In this document: positions 1 to 9,052 of the stretch, piece by piece
Layout of the letters: each line of letters begins with the position of its first letter
How positions within the stretch are numbered: the first letter of the stretch is position 1
DNA from: Tsukamurella sp040611135
GTDB lineage: Bacteria; Actinomycetota; Actinomycetes; Mycobacteriales; Mycobacteriaceae
Length of the DNA: 64,000 bases
NCBI RefSeq assembly: GCF_040611135.1
Contig: NZ_JBEXNL010000019.1
Coordinates: 24,389 to 88,388, forward strand
Direction of reading: 5' to 3'
Translations under genes and position numbers: made by a program
Notes under the pieces: model-generated
What the model was told of the DNA's origin: nothing
The model's database searches: none
What the model saw: the letters and a program-made list of their open reading frames with translations, nothing else

Positions 1-30
1 GCGGCCGGCCCACGGTCTCCGGCACCGTAG
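1..30 (+). CDS. C-terminal tail of an upstream gene, probably rsmA (ksgA)
   Basis: The first nine codons read in frame 1 and end at TAG 28-30, just before the ispE start. Only a Pro/Ala-rich tail is visible, so the sequence itself does not identify the product. In mycobacteria and relatives, the 16S rRNA dimethyladenosine transferase gene (rsmA/ksgA) usually lies directly upstream of ispE. The name is inferred from position only. Confidence 0.35.
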   Translation, partial: AAGPRSPAP

Positions 31-40
31 TCTGGAACGC

Positions 41-955
41 GTGCTTTCCGTGGTCCCGACGCCCCTGACCGTGCGTGCGCCCGCCAAGGTGAACCTCCAC
101 CTCGGGGTGGGCGACGTGCGGCCCGACGGTTTTCACGAGCTGGTGACGGTGTTCCAGGCGCTGTCCCTGCACGACGACGTGACGCTGACCCCGGCCGACG
201 AGCTCTCGCTGCACGTCACCGGCGAGGGTGTGCGCGACGTGCCGACCGATCCGACGAACCTGGCCGCCCGGGCGGTCGTCGCGCTCGCCGAGCGCTACGA
301 CCGCGACCCGAACATGCGCATCGACATCGCCAAGGGCATTCCCGTCGCCGGCGGAATGGCCGGCGGGTCCGCGGACGCCGCGGCCGCGCTGCTCGGCGCC
401 GCGACGCTGTGGGGCCTCGAGGTCACCCGGGACGAGCTCGACGAGGTCGCGGCGACGCTGGGCTCCGACGTCCCGTTCTCGCTGCACGGCCACACCGCGC
501 TCGGCACGGGGCGCGGGGAGCGGCTGATCCCCGCGTTGGCCCGCGGTGAGTTCCACTGGACCCTGGCGTTGGCCCGCGAGGGGCTGAGCACGCCGGCGGT
601 GTACCGCGAACTCGATCGGCTGCGGGAGGTGGGGGACCCGCCGCGCGCCGGCGGCCCCGACGAGCTGCTGGCCGCCGTCGCGTCCGGTGACCCGCATCGG
701 CTGGCGCCGCTGCTCGCCAACGACCTGCAGGCCGCCGCGCTGTCGCTGCAGCCGGGTCTGCGCCGGACGCTGCGCGCGGGGGTGGAGGCCGGCGCGCTGG
801 CCGGCATCGTCTCCGGCAGCGGTCCCACCTGCGCCTTCCTCTGCGCGAGCGCGGACGACGCCGTCGATGTGGGCACCGAACTCGCCGGCGCGGGGGTGTG
901 CCGGACGGTGCGCGTCGCCTCCGGTCCGGTGCCCGGCGCCACCGTCGTCCCGTAG
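41..955 (+). CDS. ispE: 4-diphosphocytidyl-2-C-methyl-D-erythritol kinase
   Basis: This cytosolic GHMP kinase phosphorylates CDP-methylerythritol with ATP in the non-mevalonate (MEP) isoprenoid pathway. The protein is 304 aa, normal for the family. The N-terminal PAKVNLHL segment (residues 14-21) is typical of IspE. The glycine-rich ATP-binding loop PVAGGMAGGSADAAAA is at about residues 101-116, and a late GIVSGSGPTCAF segment forms the third GHMP motif. In-frame GTG codons at 41, 50 and 71 could all be starts. A start at 50 gives an N-terminus most like the mycobacterial proteins; 41 is the longest. The gene follows the upstream stop by ten bases, consistent with an rsmA-ispE operon. Confidence 0.95.
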   Translation: MLSVVPTPLTVRAPAKVNLHLGVGDVRPDGFHELVTVFQALSLHDDVTLTPADELSLHVTGEGVRDVPTDPTNLAARAVVALAERYDRDPNMRIDIAKGIPVAGGMAGGSADAAAALLGAATLWGLEVTRDELDEVAATLGSDVPFSLHGHTALGTGRGERLIPALARGEFHWTLALAREGLSTPAVYRELDRLREVGDPPRAGGPDELLAAVASGDPHRLAPLLANDLQAAALSLQPGLRRTLRAGVEAGALAGIVSGSGPTCAFLCASADDAVDVGTELAGAGVCRTVRVASGPVPGATVVP

Positions 956-986
956 TCCGTGCGGACCCGGGCCCGACGGTGCCGGG

Positions 987-1442
987 CTACTTCGCGGGGC
1001 CTGCGCAGGCCGTGAGCAGCGCGGTGACCTGCTGGTCGATCGGCGCACGGAAGGCCTTGTAGGCATCCGCCGGGCCGGGTGCGATCTGCCGGGCGCCGGC
1101 CACGAGCTCCTTCTCGGCCGTGCCGACGGTCTGCAGCGTGGACTGCACGGTCTGCAGGCCGCCCGGGATGAACTGGATCACGGTGCACACGAATCCGGTG
1201 AGCGGGTCCTGCGGCGCGGCGGCGGGCTTCGAGACCGGCTTGGCGGCGGGCTTCGCCGCGGCGGGCTTGGCGGCGGCGGGCCGCACCCCGGGTGCCGGCT
1301 TCGGGGCGTGCTTCGCGGCCGCAGGAACGGGCTTCGGAGTGGGCGCGGTGTCGTTGGGCGCGGCGAACGCGGTGGCGGGGAGCAGCAGGGTGGTGCCGGC
1401 GGCGAGCGCCGCGGCGGCGGAGGTGACACGGAGGCGGATCAT
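987..1442 (-). CDS. Small secreted protein, paralogue of the 5302-5754 gene
   Basis: A 151-aa protein of unknown function. The ATG at 1442 gives a clean signal peptide (MIRLRV, a hydrophobic Ala/Leu stretch, then ATAFAAP) and is preceded by a weak GGGA ribosome site. A Pro/Ala/Lys-rich spacer with AAAKP-type units follows. The C-terminal domain of about 70 residues has two cysteines (GFVCTVI and LLTACAG). Almost the whole C-terminal domain recurs in the protein at 5302-5754; the two genes flank the copper operon in the same orientation. Both lie under a shared promoter-like sequence. I do not recognise a known domain; a wall-spanning Lys/Pro spacer is a reasonable inference. Confidence 0.8.
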   Translation of the reverse strand: MIRLRVTSAAAALAAGTTLLLPATAFAAPNDTAPTPKPVPAAAKHAPKPAPGVRPAAAKPAAAKPAAKPVSKPAAAPQDPLTGFVCTVIQFIPGGLQTVQSTLQTVGTAEKELVAGARQIAPGPADAYKAFRAPIDQQVTALLTACAGPAK

Positions 1443-1489
1443 CGATTCTCGGTTCCCATCGTCTGGTGGCGGTGCGAATCGCACTCGGG

Positions 1490-1503
1490 GTGAAGGTATC
1501 CGA
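1490..1503 (-). promoter_or_regulatory. Promoter-like motif shared by the two secreted paralogues
   Basis: Read on the minus strand this is TCGGATACCTTCAC. It contains TACCTT, which fits the actinobacterial -10 pattern TAnnnT, about 50 bases upstream of the ATG at 1442. The same block, differing at two positions, lies at the equivalent place upstream of the paralogue at 5754. No good -35 is visible. Confidence 0.45.
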
Positions 1504-1770
1504 CTCTGCTCGATGTTTCGGTGGCCGTCGAGATTTGTGTTCCGCGTGCTCGAAAACACTGGTCATTGGGCCAGGTTCCCTCGGAAGATGCTGTATCGCA
1601 ATCATTTTCACTCAGTACCGCAAACCGGTGGGTAGCTGGGGATTCAGACGGAATCGGCGCGAGTGTCTGTCCGATTCGGCGAGGGGGTTGTGCGGCGCGA
1701 ACAGAGTTCGCCGGGCGCATTGTCGGCGGCGGACGAGACCGTCCGAATTCGGGCGGCCGCACCCTTGCCA
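1504..1770. other. Divergent intergenic region with no recognised gene
   Basis: This lies between the secreted-protein promoter and the copper operators. It is less GC-rich around 1540-1640 than its surroundings. Short open frames exist but none has a ribosome site or recognisable sequence. Apart from likely promoter elements I see nothing specific here. Confidence 0.5.
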
Positions 1771-1789
1771 TATACCCCATGGGGGTATA
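1771..1789. promoter_or_regulatory. CsoR/RicR-type copper operator 1
   Basis: A perfect inverted repeat, TATACCCC-ATG-GGGGTATA. The TACCC...GGGTA core is the recognised operator type for Cu(I)-sensing CsoR/RicR repressors in mycobacteria. It lies about 60 bases upstream of the first gene of the copper operon. No csoR or ricR gene is present in the window, so the repressor would act from elsewhere. Confidence 0.75.
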
Positions 1790-1804
1790 ACGTTCAGTGT
1801 GTCA

Positions 1805-1823
1805 GATACCCGGCAGGGGTATC
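1805..1823. promoter_or_regulatory. CsoR/RicR-type copper operator 2
   Basis: A second perfect inverted repeat, GATACCC-GGCAG-GGGTATC, centred 34 bases after the first. It sits just before the ribosome site AGGAGGAAG (1831-1839) of the first copper gene, so a bound repressor would cover the transcription start or leader. Two consecutive sites suggest tight or cooperative repression. Confidence 0.75.
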
Positions 1824-1841
1824 GGTACCGAGGAGGAAGCG

Positions 1842-2765
1842 ATGGACGTCGGCCAGTGGAAGCGGCGCTCGATGAGCCCGGCGGCACGGCTGGCGGTCTA
1901 CGGCGCCGGCCTGGTCGTGGCCTTCGGCGCGGCGTACGGCCTCGCCGGTGCCGTCGTCCCGGACAGTGTGGTGGCGCAGTTCACCGAGAGGAGCGATCAG
2001 GTGCAGGATCATGCGAATCACGGCGGTGCCGGGAGCGGCGTTGCGGTGCCGAGTCTCCAGGGCGTCGCGCTGAGCGCCGAGGGGTTGACGCTGTCGCCGG
2101 TCGCCGCGCCGCGGGGAGTCGGGGATGCGGGCGTGCTGAGCTTCCGGATCGAGGACGCGTCGGGCGCTCCGGTCACCGCGTACACCACCACCCATGAGAA
2201 GGACCTGCACCTGATCGTCGTGCGGTCCGACGGGCGGGACTTCCGGCACGTGCATCCGACGCTCGATCGGGAGACGGGCACGTGGTCCGTCCCGTGGAGG
2301 TGGACGGAGGCCGGCACGTACCGCGTCTACGCCGACTTCACTGCCGGCGGTGCCGCGGTCACTCTCTCGCGCACGGTGGATGTCGCGGGCACCGTCGAGC
2401 CCGTGGATCCCGCGCCCACGCGGACCGCGCAGGTCGACGGGTTCACCGTCACCCTCGCGGGCGGCCTCGCCGCCGGTGCGTCGAGCCCGGTCGAACTGCG
2501 CGTCACCCGCGATGATGCCCCGGTCACCACGCTGCAGCCCTACCTCGGCGCCTTCGGGCACCTCGTGGCGCTACGCCAGGGCGACCTCGCCTTCTTGCAC
2601 GTGCACCCCGACGGGGACGAGCCGAAGCCGGGCGCGACCGGCGGACCGTCGATCTCCTTCCAGTCGCAGGTGCCCACCGCGGGCCGCTACCTGCTCTACC
2701 TGGATTTCCAGGTCGACGGTGCCGTCCGCACCGCGAGCTTCGTCATCGACACCGAGAGGAACTGA
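1842..2765 (+). CDS. Copper-operon membrane-anchored extracellular protein, His-rich motifs
   Basis: A 307-aa protein of unassigned family. The ATG at 1842 is chosen because a strong AGGAGG lies eight bases upstream; it gives a short basic N-terminus followed by one hydrophobic segment at about residues 15-38 (signal anchor). The rest is predicted outside the membrane. It contains two similar beta-rich repeats, each with a histidine pair: FRHVHP in the first and FLHVHPDGDEP in the second. HxHP motifs are plausible Cu(I)/Cu(II) ligands. The gene lies immediately behind two copper operators and two bases before the copper ATPase ATG, so a role in copper binding or delivery outside the cell is inferred, not shown. 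Confidence 0.75.
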   Translation: MDVGQWKRRSMSPAARLAVYGAGLVVAFGAAYGLAGAVVPDSVVAQFTERSDQVQDHANHGGAGSGVAVPSLQGVALSAEGLTLSPVAAPRGVGDAGVLSFRIEDASGAPVTAYTTTHEKDLHLIVVRSDGRDFRHVHPTLDRETGTWSVPWRWTEAGTYRVYADFTAGGAAVTLSRTVDVAGTVEPVDPAPTRTAQVDGFTVTLAGGLAAGASSPVELRVTRDDAPVTTLQPYLGAFGHLVALRQGDLAFLHVHPDGDEPKPGATGGPSISFQSQVPTAGRYLLYLDFQVDGAVRTASFVIDTERN

Positions 2766-2767
2766 GC

Positions 2768-5233
2768 ATGAGCGGCATCGAGGGTGCGACCGGCGGCGCG
2801 CACATCGAACTGGACATCGGCGGCATGACCTGCGCCTCCTGCGCGAACCGGATCGAGCGGCGCCTCAACAAGATCGAGGGTGTGAGCGCCACCGTCAACT
2901 ACGCCACGGAGAAGGCGAGGATCACCGCGCCCGACGGCGTGGACGTGCAGCGGATCATCGACGAGGTCGCCGAGACCGGCTACAGCGCAACGCCGTCCGG
3001 GACTGCGGCATCGTCGGACCGAGGAGGCGAGCAGGGCTCCCCGGCCGACCGTGAGCTGGAGTCCCTGCGCACCCGGCTGATCGGGGCCGTCGTGCTCGCG
3101 GTGCCGGTGATCGCGATGGCGATGGTCCCGGCCCTGCAGTTCACCTACTGGCAGTGGGCCTCGCTGGCGCTCGCTGCGCCCGTGATCCTCTGGGGCGCAT
3201 GGCCCTTCCACGTGGCGGCGTGGACCAATCTGAGGCACGGCGCCGCGACGATGGACACGCTCATCTCGATGGGCACCCTGTCCGCGTTCCTGTGGTCGCT
3301 GTACGCGCTGTTCGTGGGCACGGCGGGGGAGCCGGGGATGAAACACCCGTTCGCCCTGACGCTCGCGCCGTCCGACGGTGCCGCCAACATCTACCTCGAG
3401 GTGGCCGCCGGGGTGACGATGTTCATCCTCGCCGGGCGGTACTTCGAGAAGCGCTCCAAGCGTCGGGCCGGCGCGGCGCTGCGCGCGCTGCTGGAGCTCG
3501 GCGCGAAGGAGGTGTCGGTGCTCCGCGAGGGTGCCGAGGTGAAGATTCCGGTCGAACACCTCGCGGTGGGCGACGTGTTCGTCGTGCGCCCCGGCGAGAA
3601 GGTCGCCACCGACGGCGTGGTCGTCTCCGGCACCTCCGCGGTCGACGCGTCCATGCTGACCGGCGAGTCCGTGCCCGTCGAGGTCGGTGCGGGAGACGCC
3701 GTCACCGGCGCCACTGTGAACGCCGGTGGGCGCCTGGTGGTGCGGGCCGTGCGCGTCGGATCGGACACCAGGCTCGCGCAGATGGCGCGGCTCGTCGAGG
3801 ACGCCCAGACCGGGAAGGCGGAGGTGCAGCGCCTCGCCGACCGGATCTCCGGGGTCTTCGTGCCGATCGTCATCGCGGTCGCCGCGATCACGTTGGGTGG
3901 CTGGCTGGGCGCGGGTTTCCCCGCCTCGGCGGCCTTCACCGCCGCGGTCGCCGTCCTCGTCATCGCCTGCCCCTGCGCGCTCGGCCTGGCCACTCCGACG
4001 GCGCTGCTGGTCGGCACCGGCCGCGGCGCCCAGCTGGGCGTCCTCATCAAGGGTCCGGAGGTCCTCGAATCGACCCGGCGCGTGGACACCGTCGTCCTCG
4101 ACAAGACCGGCACCGTGACCACCGGGCGGATGACCCTCGTCGACGTGGTGACCGAGCCGGGCGTCGAGGCGCAGGACGTGCTCCGGCTCGCCGGCGCGCT
4201 CGAGGACGCCTCCGAGCACCCGATCGCGCAGGCCATCGCGGCGGGCGCCCGGGAGAGGGCCGGAACGCTCTCGCCCGTCGAGGGATTCGCCAACGTCGAG
4301 GGACAGGGCGTACAGGGTGTCGTCGACGGCCACGGCGTGATCGTGGGCCGCGATTCGCTGCTCGCGGACTGGGCGCTCCGCCTCAGCGATGACCTTGCGG
4401 CGGCCAAGGCCCGCGCCGAGGAACGCGGCGCGACCGTGGTCGCCGTCGGCTGGGACGGCTCGGCGCGCGGCATCCTCGTCGTCTCCGACACCGTGAAACC
4501 GACCAGTGCGCAGGCGATCCGAGAGCTCCGTGCGCTGGGCCTGAACCCGGTCCTGCTCACCGGCGACAACGCGGCCGCCGCCCGGCACATCGCTGCGCAG
4601 GTGGGCATCGACGAGGTGATCGCCGAGGTCATGCCGCAGGACAAGGTCGATGTGGTGACGCGGCTGCAGGCGCAGGGCCGCGTGGTCGCGATGGTGGGCG
4701 ACGGCGTGAACGACGCCCCCGCGCTCGCCGCCTCCGACCTCGGCCTGGCGATGGGCACCGGCACCGATGTCGCGATCGAGGCCTCGGACATCACGTTGGT
4801 CCGCGGTGACCTGCGGGCAGCTGTGGACGCGATTCGCCTGTCCCGCAGCACGTTCCGCACCATCAAGACGAACCTGTTCTGGGCGTTCGCCTACAACGTC
4901 GCCGCCATCCCGGTCGCCGCCCTCGGCATGCTCAACCCGATGCTCGCCGGCGCGGCGATGGCCTTCTCCAGCGTCTTCGTGGTGGGGAACAGCCTGCGAC
5001 TGCGCGGATTCCGCGGCATGGCGGCGAACGACGACGCTGAAGCCCCGCACGCGAAGACTGCGGACGAGTCCACCGCCTGCCCCGTGATGGTGGGCAACCC
5101 GGTGGTGAAGTCCGATGCCGAGGCGGCGGGCCTGTTCCGCGACTACGACGGCGAGCGGTACTACTTCTGCTGCCCCTCGTGCGCCCCGAAGTTCGACGCG
5201 GACCCGGCGAGGTACGCCTCGAACCCCGGGTGA
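2768..5233 (+). CDS. Copper-translocating P1B-type ATPase with C-terminal YHS domain
   Basis: An 821-aa inner-membrane pump that exports Cu(I) using ATP. In order: an N-terminal heavy-metal-associated domain with GMTCASC (Cys22, Cys25); transmembrane helices from about residue 100; the actuator motif TGES; the membrane metal site CPC (Cys401, Cys403); the phosphorylation site DKTGT (Asp445); the SEHP motif; and GDGVND near residue 645. After the last helices, a YHS-type module with FCCPSC and a DPARY ending occupies the last 50 residues. The protein is CopA/CtpV-like. It shares an operon with the preceding membrane-anchored protein, under two CsoR-type operators, and a strong hairpin follows the stop. 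Confidence 0.95.
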   Translation: MSGIEGATGGAHIELDIGGMTCASCANRIERRLNKIEGVSATVNYATEKARITAPDGVDVQRIIDEVAETGYSATPSGTAASSDRGGEQGSPADRELESLRTRLIGAVVLAVPVIAMAMVPALQFTYWQWASLALAAPVILWGAWPFHVAAWTNLRHGAATMDTLISMGTLSAFLWSLYALFVGTAGEPGMKHPFALTLAPSDGAANIYLEVAAGVTMFILAGRYFEKRSKRRAGAALRALLELGAKEVSVLREGAEVKIPVEHLAVGDVFVVRPGEKVATDGVVVSGTSAVDASMLTGESVPVEVGAGDAVTGATVNAGGRLVVRAVRVGSDTRLAQMARLVEDAQTGKAEVQRLADRISGVFVPIVIAVAAITLGGWLGAGFPASAAFTAAVAVLVIACPCALGLATPTALLVGTGRGAQLGVLIKGPEVLESTRRVDTVVLDKTGTVTTGRMTLVDVVTEPGVEAQDVLRLAGALEDASEHPIAQAIAAGARERAGTLSPVEGFANVEGQGVQGVVDGHGVIVGRDSLLADWALRLSDDLAAAKARAEERGATVVAVGWDGSARGILVVSDTVKPTSAQAIRELRALGLNPVLLTGDNAAAARHIAAQVGIDEVIAEVMPQDKVDVVTRLQAQGRVVAMVGDGVNDAPALAASDLGLAMGTGTDVAIEASDITLVRGDLRAAVDAIRLSRSTFRTIKTNLFWAFAYNVAAIPVAALGMLNPMLAGAAMAFSSVFVVGNSLRLRGFRGMAANDDAEAPHAKTADESTACPVMVGNPVVKSDAEAAGLFRDYDGERYYFCCPSCAPKFDADPARYASNPG

Positions 5234-5248
5234 GCGAGCCGAGACGGT

Positions 5249-5286
5249 CGGATCGGGCGGGGGCCAGGCGGGCCCCGCCCGATCCG
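5249..5286. terminator. Bidirectional terminator hairpin
   Basis: A perfect 14-bp stem (CGGATCGGGCGGGG and its complement) with a 10-base loop. It sits between the stop of the copper ATPase (5233) and the stop of the convergent secreted-protein gene (5302), so it can serve both. There is no U-tract, as is usual in high-GC actinobacteria. Confidence 0.8.
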
Positions 5287-5301
5287 CCGTCCGCGACCCG
5301 C

Positions 5302-5754
5302 CTACCTGGCAGCCCCGGCGCAGGCGGTGAGCAGGGCGTTCACCTGGGCGTCGATCGGCGCGCGGAACGCCTTGTACGCGTCCGCCGGGCCGGGTGCGAT
5401 CTGATGGGCGCCGGCGACGAGCTCCTTCTCGGCCGTGCCGACGGTCTGGAGCGTCGACTGGACCGTCTGCAGGCCGCCGGGAAGGAATCCGATGACGGTG
5501 CACACGAATCCGGTCAGCGGGTCGGCCGCGGGCTTGGCGGGCGCGGGCTTGGCGGGTGCGGGCTTGGCGGGTGCGGGCTTGGCGGGTGCGGGCTTCGCGG
5601 GTGCAGGCTTGGCGGGTGCGGACTTCGCGGGCGCGGGCGCCGGGTGCGGCGACGGCTCGCTCCCGTGGGGTGCGGCGAAGGCGGTGGCGGGGAGCAGCAG
5701 GGTGGTACCGGCGGCGACGGCTGCTGCCAGGGCGGCGACACGGAGTCGGATCAT
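5302..5754 (-). CDS. Small secreted protein with APAKP repeats, paralogue of the 987-1442 gene
   Basis: A 150-aa protein of unknown function: signal peptide (MIRLRV...ATAFAAP), then a run of about seven APAKP pentapeptides, then the same 70-residue C-terminal domain as the paralogue at 987-1442 (PGGLQTVQSTLQTVG is identical in both). Two cysteines are conserved. The nucleotide sequences are also very similar over the C-terminal domain, which indicates a fairly recent duplication around the copper operon. The start ATG at 5754 follows a GAAAGGAA ribosome site. The Lys/Pro repeat probably crosses or binds the cell wall; this is inference. Confidence 0.82.
   Translation of the reverse strand: MIRLRVAALAAAVAAGTTLLLPATAFAAPHGSEPSPHPAPAPAKSAPAKPAPAKPAPAKPAPAKPAPAKPAPAKPAADPLTGFVCTVIGFLPGGLQTVQSTLQTVGTAEKELVAGAHQIAPGPADAYKAFRAPIDAQVNALLTACAGAAR
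5527..5638. repeat. 15-bp minisatellite encoding APAKP
   Basis: About seven near-identical tandem 15-base units (plus strand GCGGGCTTGGCGGGT with small changes), in frame in the minus-strand secreted protein. Slippage would change protein length by five residues per unit without breaking the frame. Confidence 0.85.
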
Positions 5755-6113
5755 CGGGATCGGGATTCCTTTCGGGGGACGGCGAGTGCGGACGTGAAAC
5801 TATCCGAGGGTCTCGCGCGAATCCGACGGGATCGATGATTTTCTTTGCGGTGATTGCAATTTCGCCGATCCGGATGCCGCTGAACGGGGCGCGAGGATCG
5901 CCGATGGCAAACAGTATCGGGCAAAATACAAAATGTAAGCTGGAGAAATGGACAGGATCGGACGTGTTGTCCGGCCCTGGCTGCAGCTGCGAATTGCGGA
6001 TCGCTCAATCAATATTTTTTGTAGGCGGGATCGCGCGGTGCGGGGTCGCGGGCCGCCGGACCTTGAGTGGGAGTCGAGACTTCCGGTACCTCGGTCGAAG
6101 CCCGTGGACCTTC
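5755..6113. other. Gene-free, comparatively AT-rich spacer
   Basis: About 360 bases between the secreted-protein start and the ABC-F stop. The part from 5830 to 6020 is clearly poorer in GC than the rest of the window and includes runs such as CAATATTTTTTG. No frame has a convincing start, ribosome site or family match. It contains the secreted-gene promoter at its left end; otherwise I see nothing I can name. Confidence 0.55.
5794..5807 (-). promoter_or_regulatory. Promoter-like motif upstream of the second secreted paralogue
   Basis: On the minus strand this is TCGGATAGTTTCAC, matching the element at 1490-1503 at 12 of 14 positions. The TAGTTT part fits a TAnnnT -10 box about 45 bases before the ATG at 5754. 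Conservation at the same distance upstream of two paralogues supports a common promoter. Confidence 0.45.
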
Positions 6114-7937
<1,824 letters not shown>

Positions 7938-7971
7938 CGCCGGTCCAGATTACGCGGGGGCCTGGCATACT

Positions 7972-7996
7972 GATTTAGTTGGATATGCGACTAATC
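7972..7996. promoter_or_regulatory. Imperfect palindrome before the acyl-CoA hydrolase gene
   Basis: GATTTAGT at 7972-7979 and ACTAATC at 7990-7996 form an inverted repeat with one bulged base. It lies in the 73-base divergent spacer, just upstream of the ribosome site of the gene at 8011. It could be a repressor operator; no regulator gene is adjacent, so this is tentative. Confidence 0.3.
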
Positions 7997-8010
7997 GTGA
8001 GGAGTGCGCT

Positions 8011-9012
8011 GTGAGCGACGCCGACATCGTCACCACCGTGTCCGGGGGGACCGGCCACATCGAGCTGAACCGTCCGAAGGCGCTCAACGCGCTCACGACC
8101 GACATGGTGCATGCGATCGACGGGGCCCTGCAGGCCTGGGAGTCCGACGATGCCGTCGCGCGCGTCCTCATCACCTCCGCCTCGCCCAAGGCCTTCTGCG
8201 CCGGCGGCGACATCCGTGCCATCCGCGACCAGGTCGTGGCGGGGGAGGACTTCACCCCCTTCTTCCGCGACGAGTACGACATGAACCTGCGCCTCGCGGA
8301 GTTCCCCAAGCCGGTGATCGCGCTCATCGACGGCGTGAACATGGGCGGCGGCGTGGGCGTTTCGATCCACGGCTCGCACCGCGTCGTCTCGGAGAAGGCG
8401 CTCATCGCCATGCCCGAGGTCGCGATCGGCTTCCTCCCCGACGTGGGCGCCACGCACATCCTCGGCCGCCTGCCGAAGGGCGTCGGCGAGCTCATGGGGA
8501 TGACGGCCGCCCGGATCGGCGCCGGCGACGCGCTCGCCGTCGGGCTCGCGACGCACTTCGTGCCGTCGTCCGCCATGCCGGACGTCAAGGCCGCCCTCCT
8601 CGCCGGGGAGGAGCTCGACGGTGTCCTCGCCCGATTCGGCGACACCGCCCCCGCGTCGACGCTCCCGCTCGACGAGATCGCGGATGTCTTCGGCCGCGAC
8701 TCGGTGACCGAGATCCTCGCGGGCCTCGCCACGACGTCCGGCGCGTGGGCCGACACCGCCCGCGAGCAGCTCTCCACGGCCTGCCCCACCTCGGTCTTCG
8801 TCACCTTCGATCTGATCCAGGAGTCGCGCAACCGCACCCTGGCCCAGTGCCTCGCCGAGGAGGCCGTGGTCGGCGCCCGCCTGGTGCGCCGCCCGGACTT
8901 CGTCGAGGGCATCCGTGCGGTGCTCATCGACAAGACCCGCGACCCGAAGTTCTCGCCCGCCATGGTCAACGACGTCGAGGAGCGCGAGATCGAGGCCCTT
9001 CTCGGCTCCTGA
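8011..9012 (+). CDS. Enoyl-CoA hydratase family, 3-hydroxyisobutyryl-CoA hydrolase type
   Basis: A 333-aa crotonase-fold enzyme. The length, and the segment PEVAIGFLPDVGATH near residues 136-150, are characteristic of 3-hydroxyisobutyryl-CoA hydrolase, which frees 3-hydroxyisobutyrate from its CoA ester in valine breakdown. The oxyanion-hole glycines appear as FCAGGDI and as MGGGVG near residue 111. The GTG start at 8011 has a GTGAGGAG ribosome site and gives MSDADIVTTVSG; longer in-frame extensions run back through the ABC-F promoter and are unlikely. A broader short-chain acyl-CoA hydratase role cannot be excluded from sequence alone. Confidence 0.88.
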   Translation: MSDADIVTTVSGGTGHIELNRPKALNALTTDMVHAIDGALQAWESDDAVARVLITSASPKAFCAGGDIRAIRDQVVAGEDFTPFFRDEYDMNLRLAEFPKPVIALIDGVNMGGGVGVSIHGSHRVVSEKALIAMPEVAIGFLPDVGATHILGRLPKGVGELMGMTAARIGAGDALAVGLATHFVPSSAMPDVKAALLAGEELDGVLARFGDTAPASTLPLDEIADVFGRDSVTEILAGLATTSGAWADTAREQLSTACPTSVFVTFDLIQESRNRTLAQCLAEEAVVGARLVRRPDFVEGIRAVLIDKTRDPKFSPAMVNDVEEREIEALLGS

Positions 9013-9052
9013 TCCGCCCGACCCTGCTCGCTGCGCTCGTGGCGCTCCCCTA

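Noticed and set aside
2696..5503. Very long minus-strand open frame (935 codons) opposite the copper ATPase
   Set aside because: Arg/His/Gly-rich low-complexity translation with no family motifs; it is the usual antisense frame created by high GC at codon third positions.
5527..5638. CRISPR-like regular repeats
   Set aside because: Contiguous 15-base units without spacers and in frame with a secreted protein; a coding minisatellite. No CRISPR array was seen anywhere in the window.
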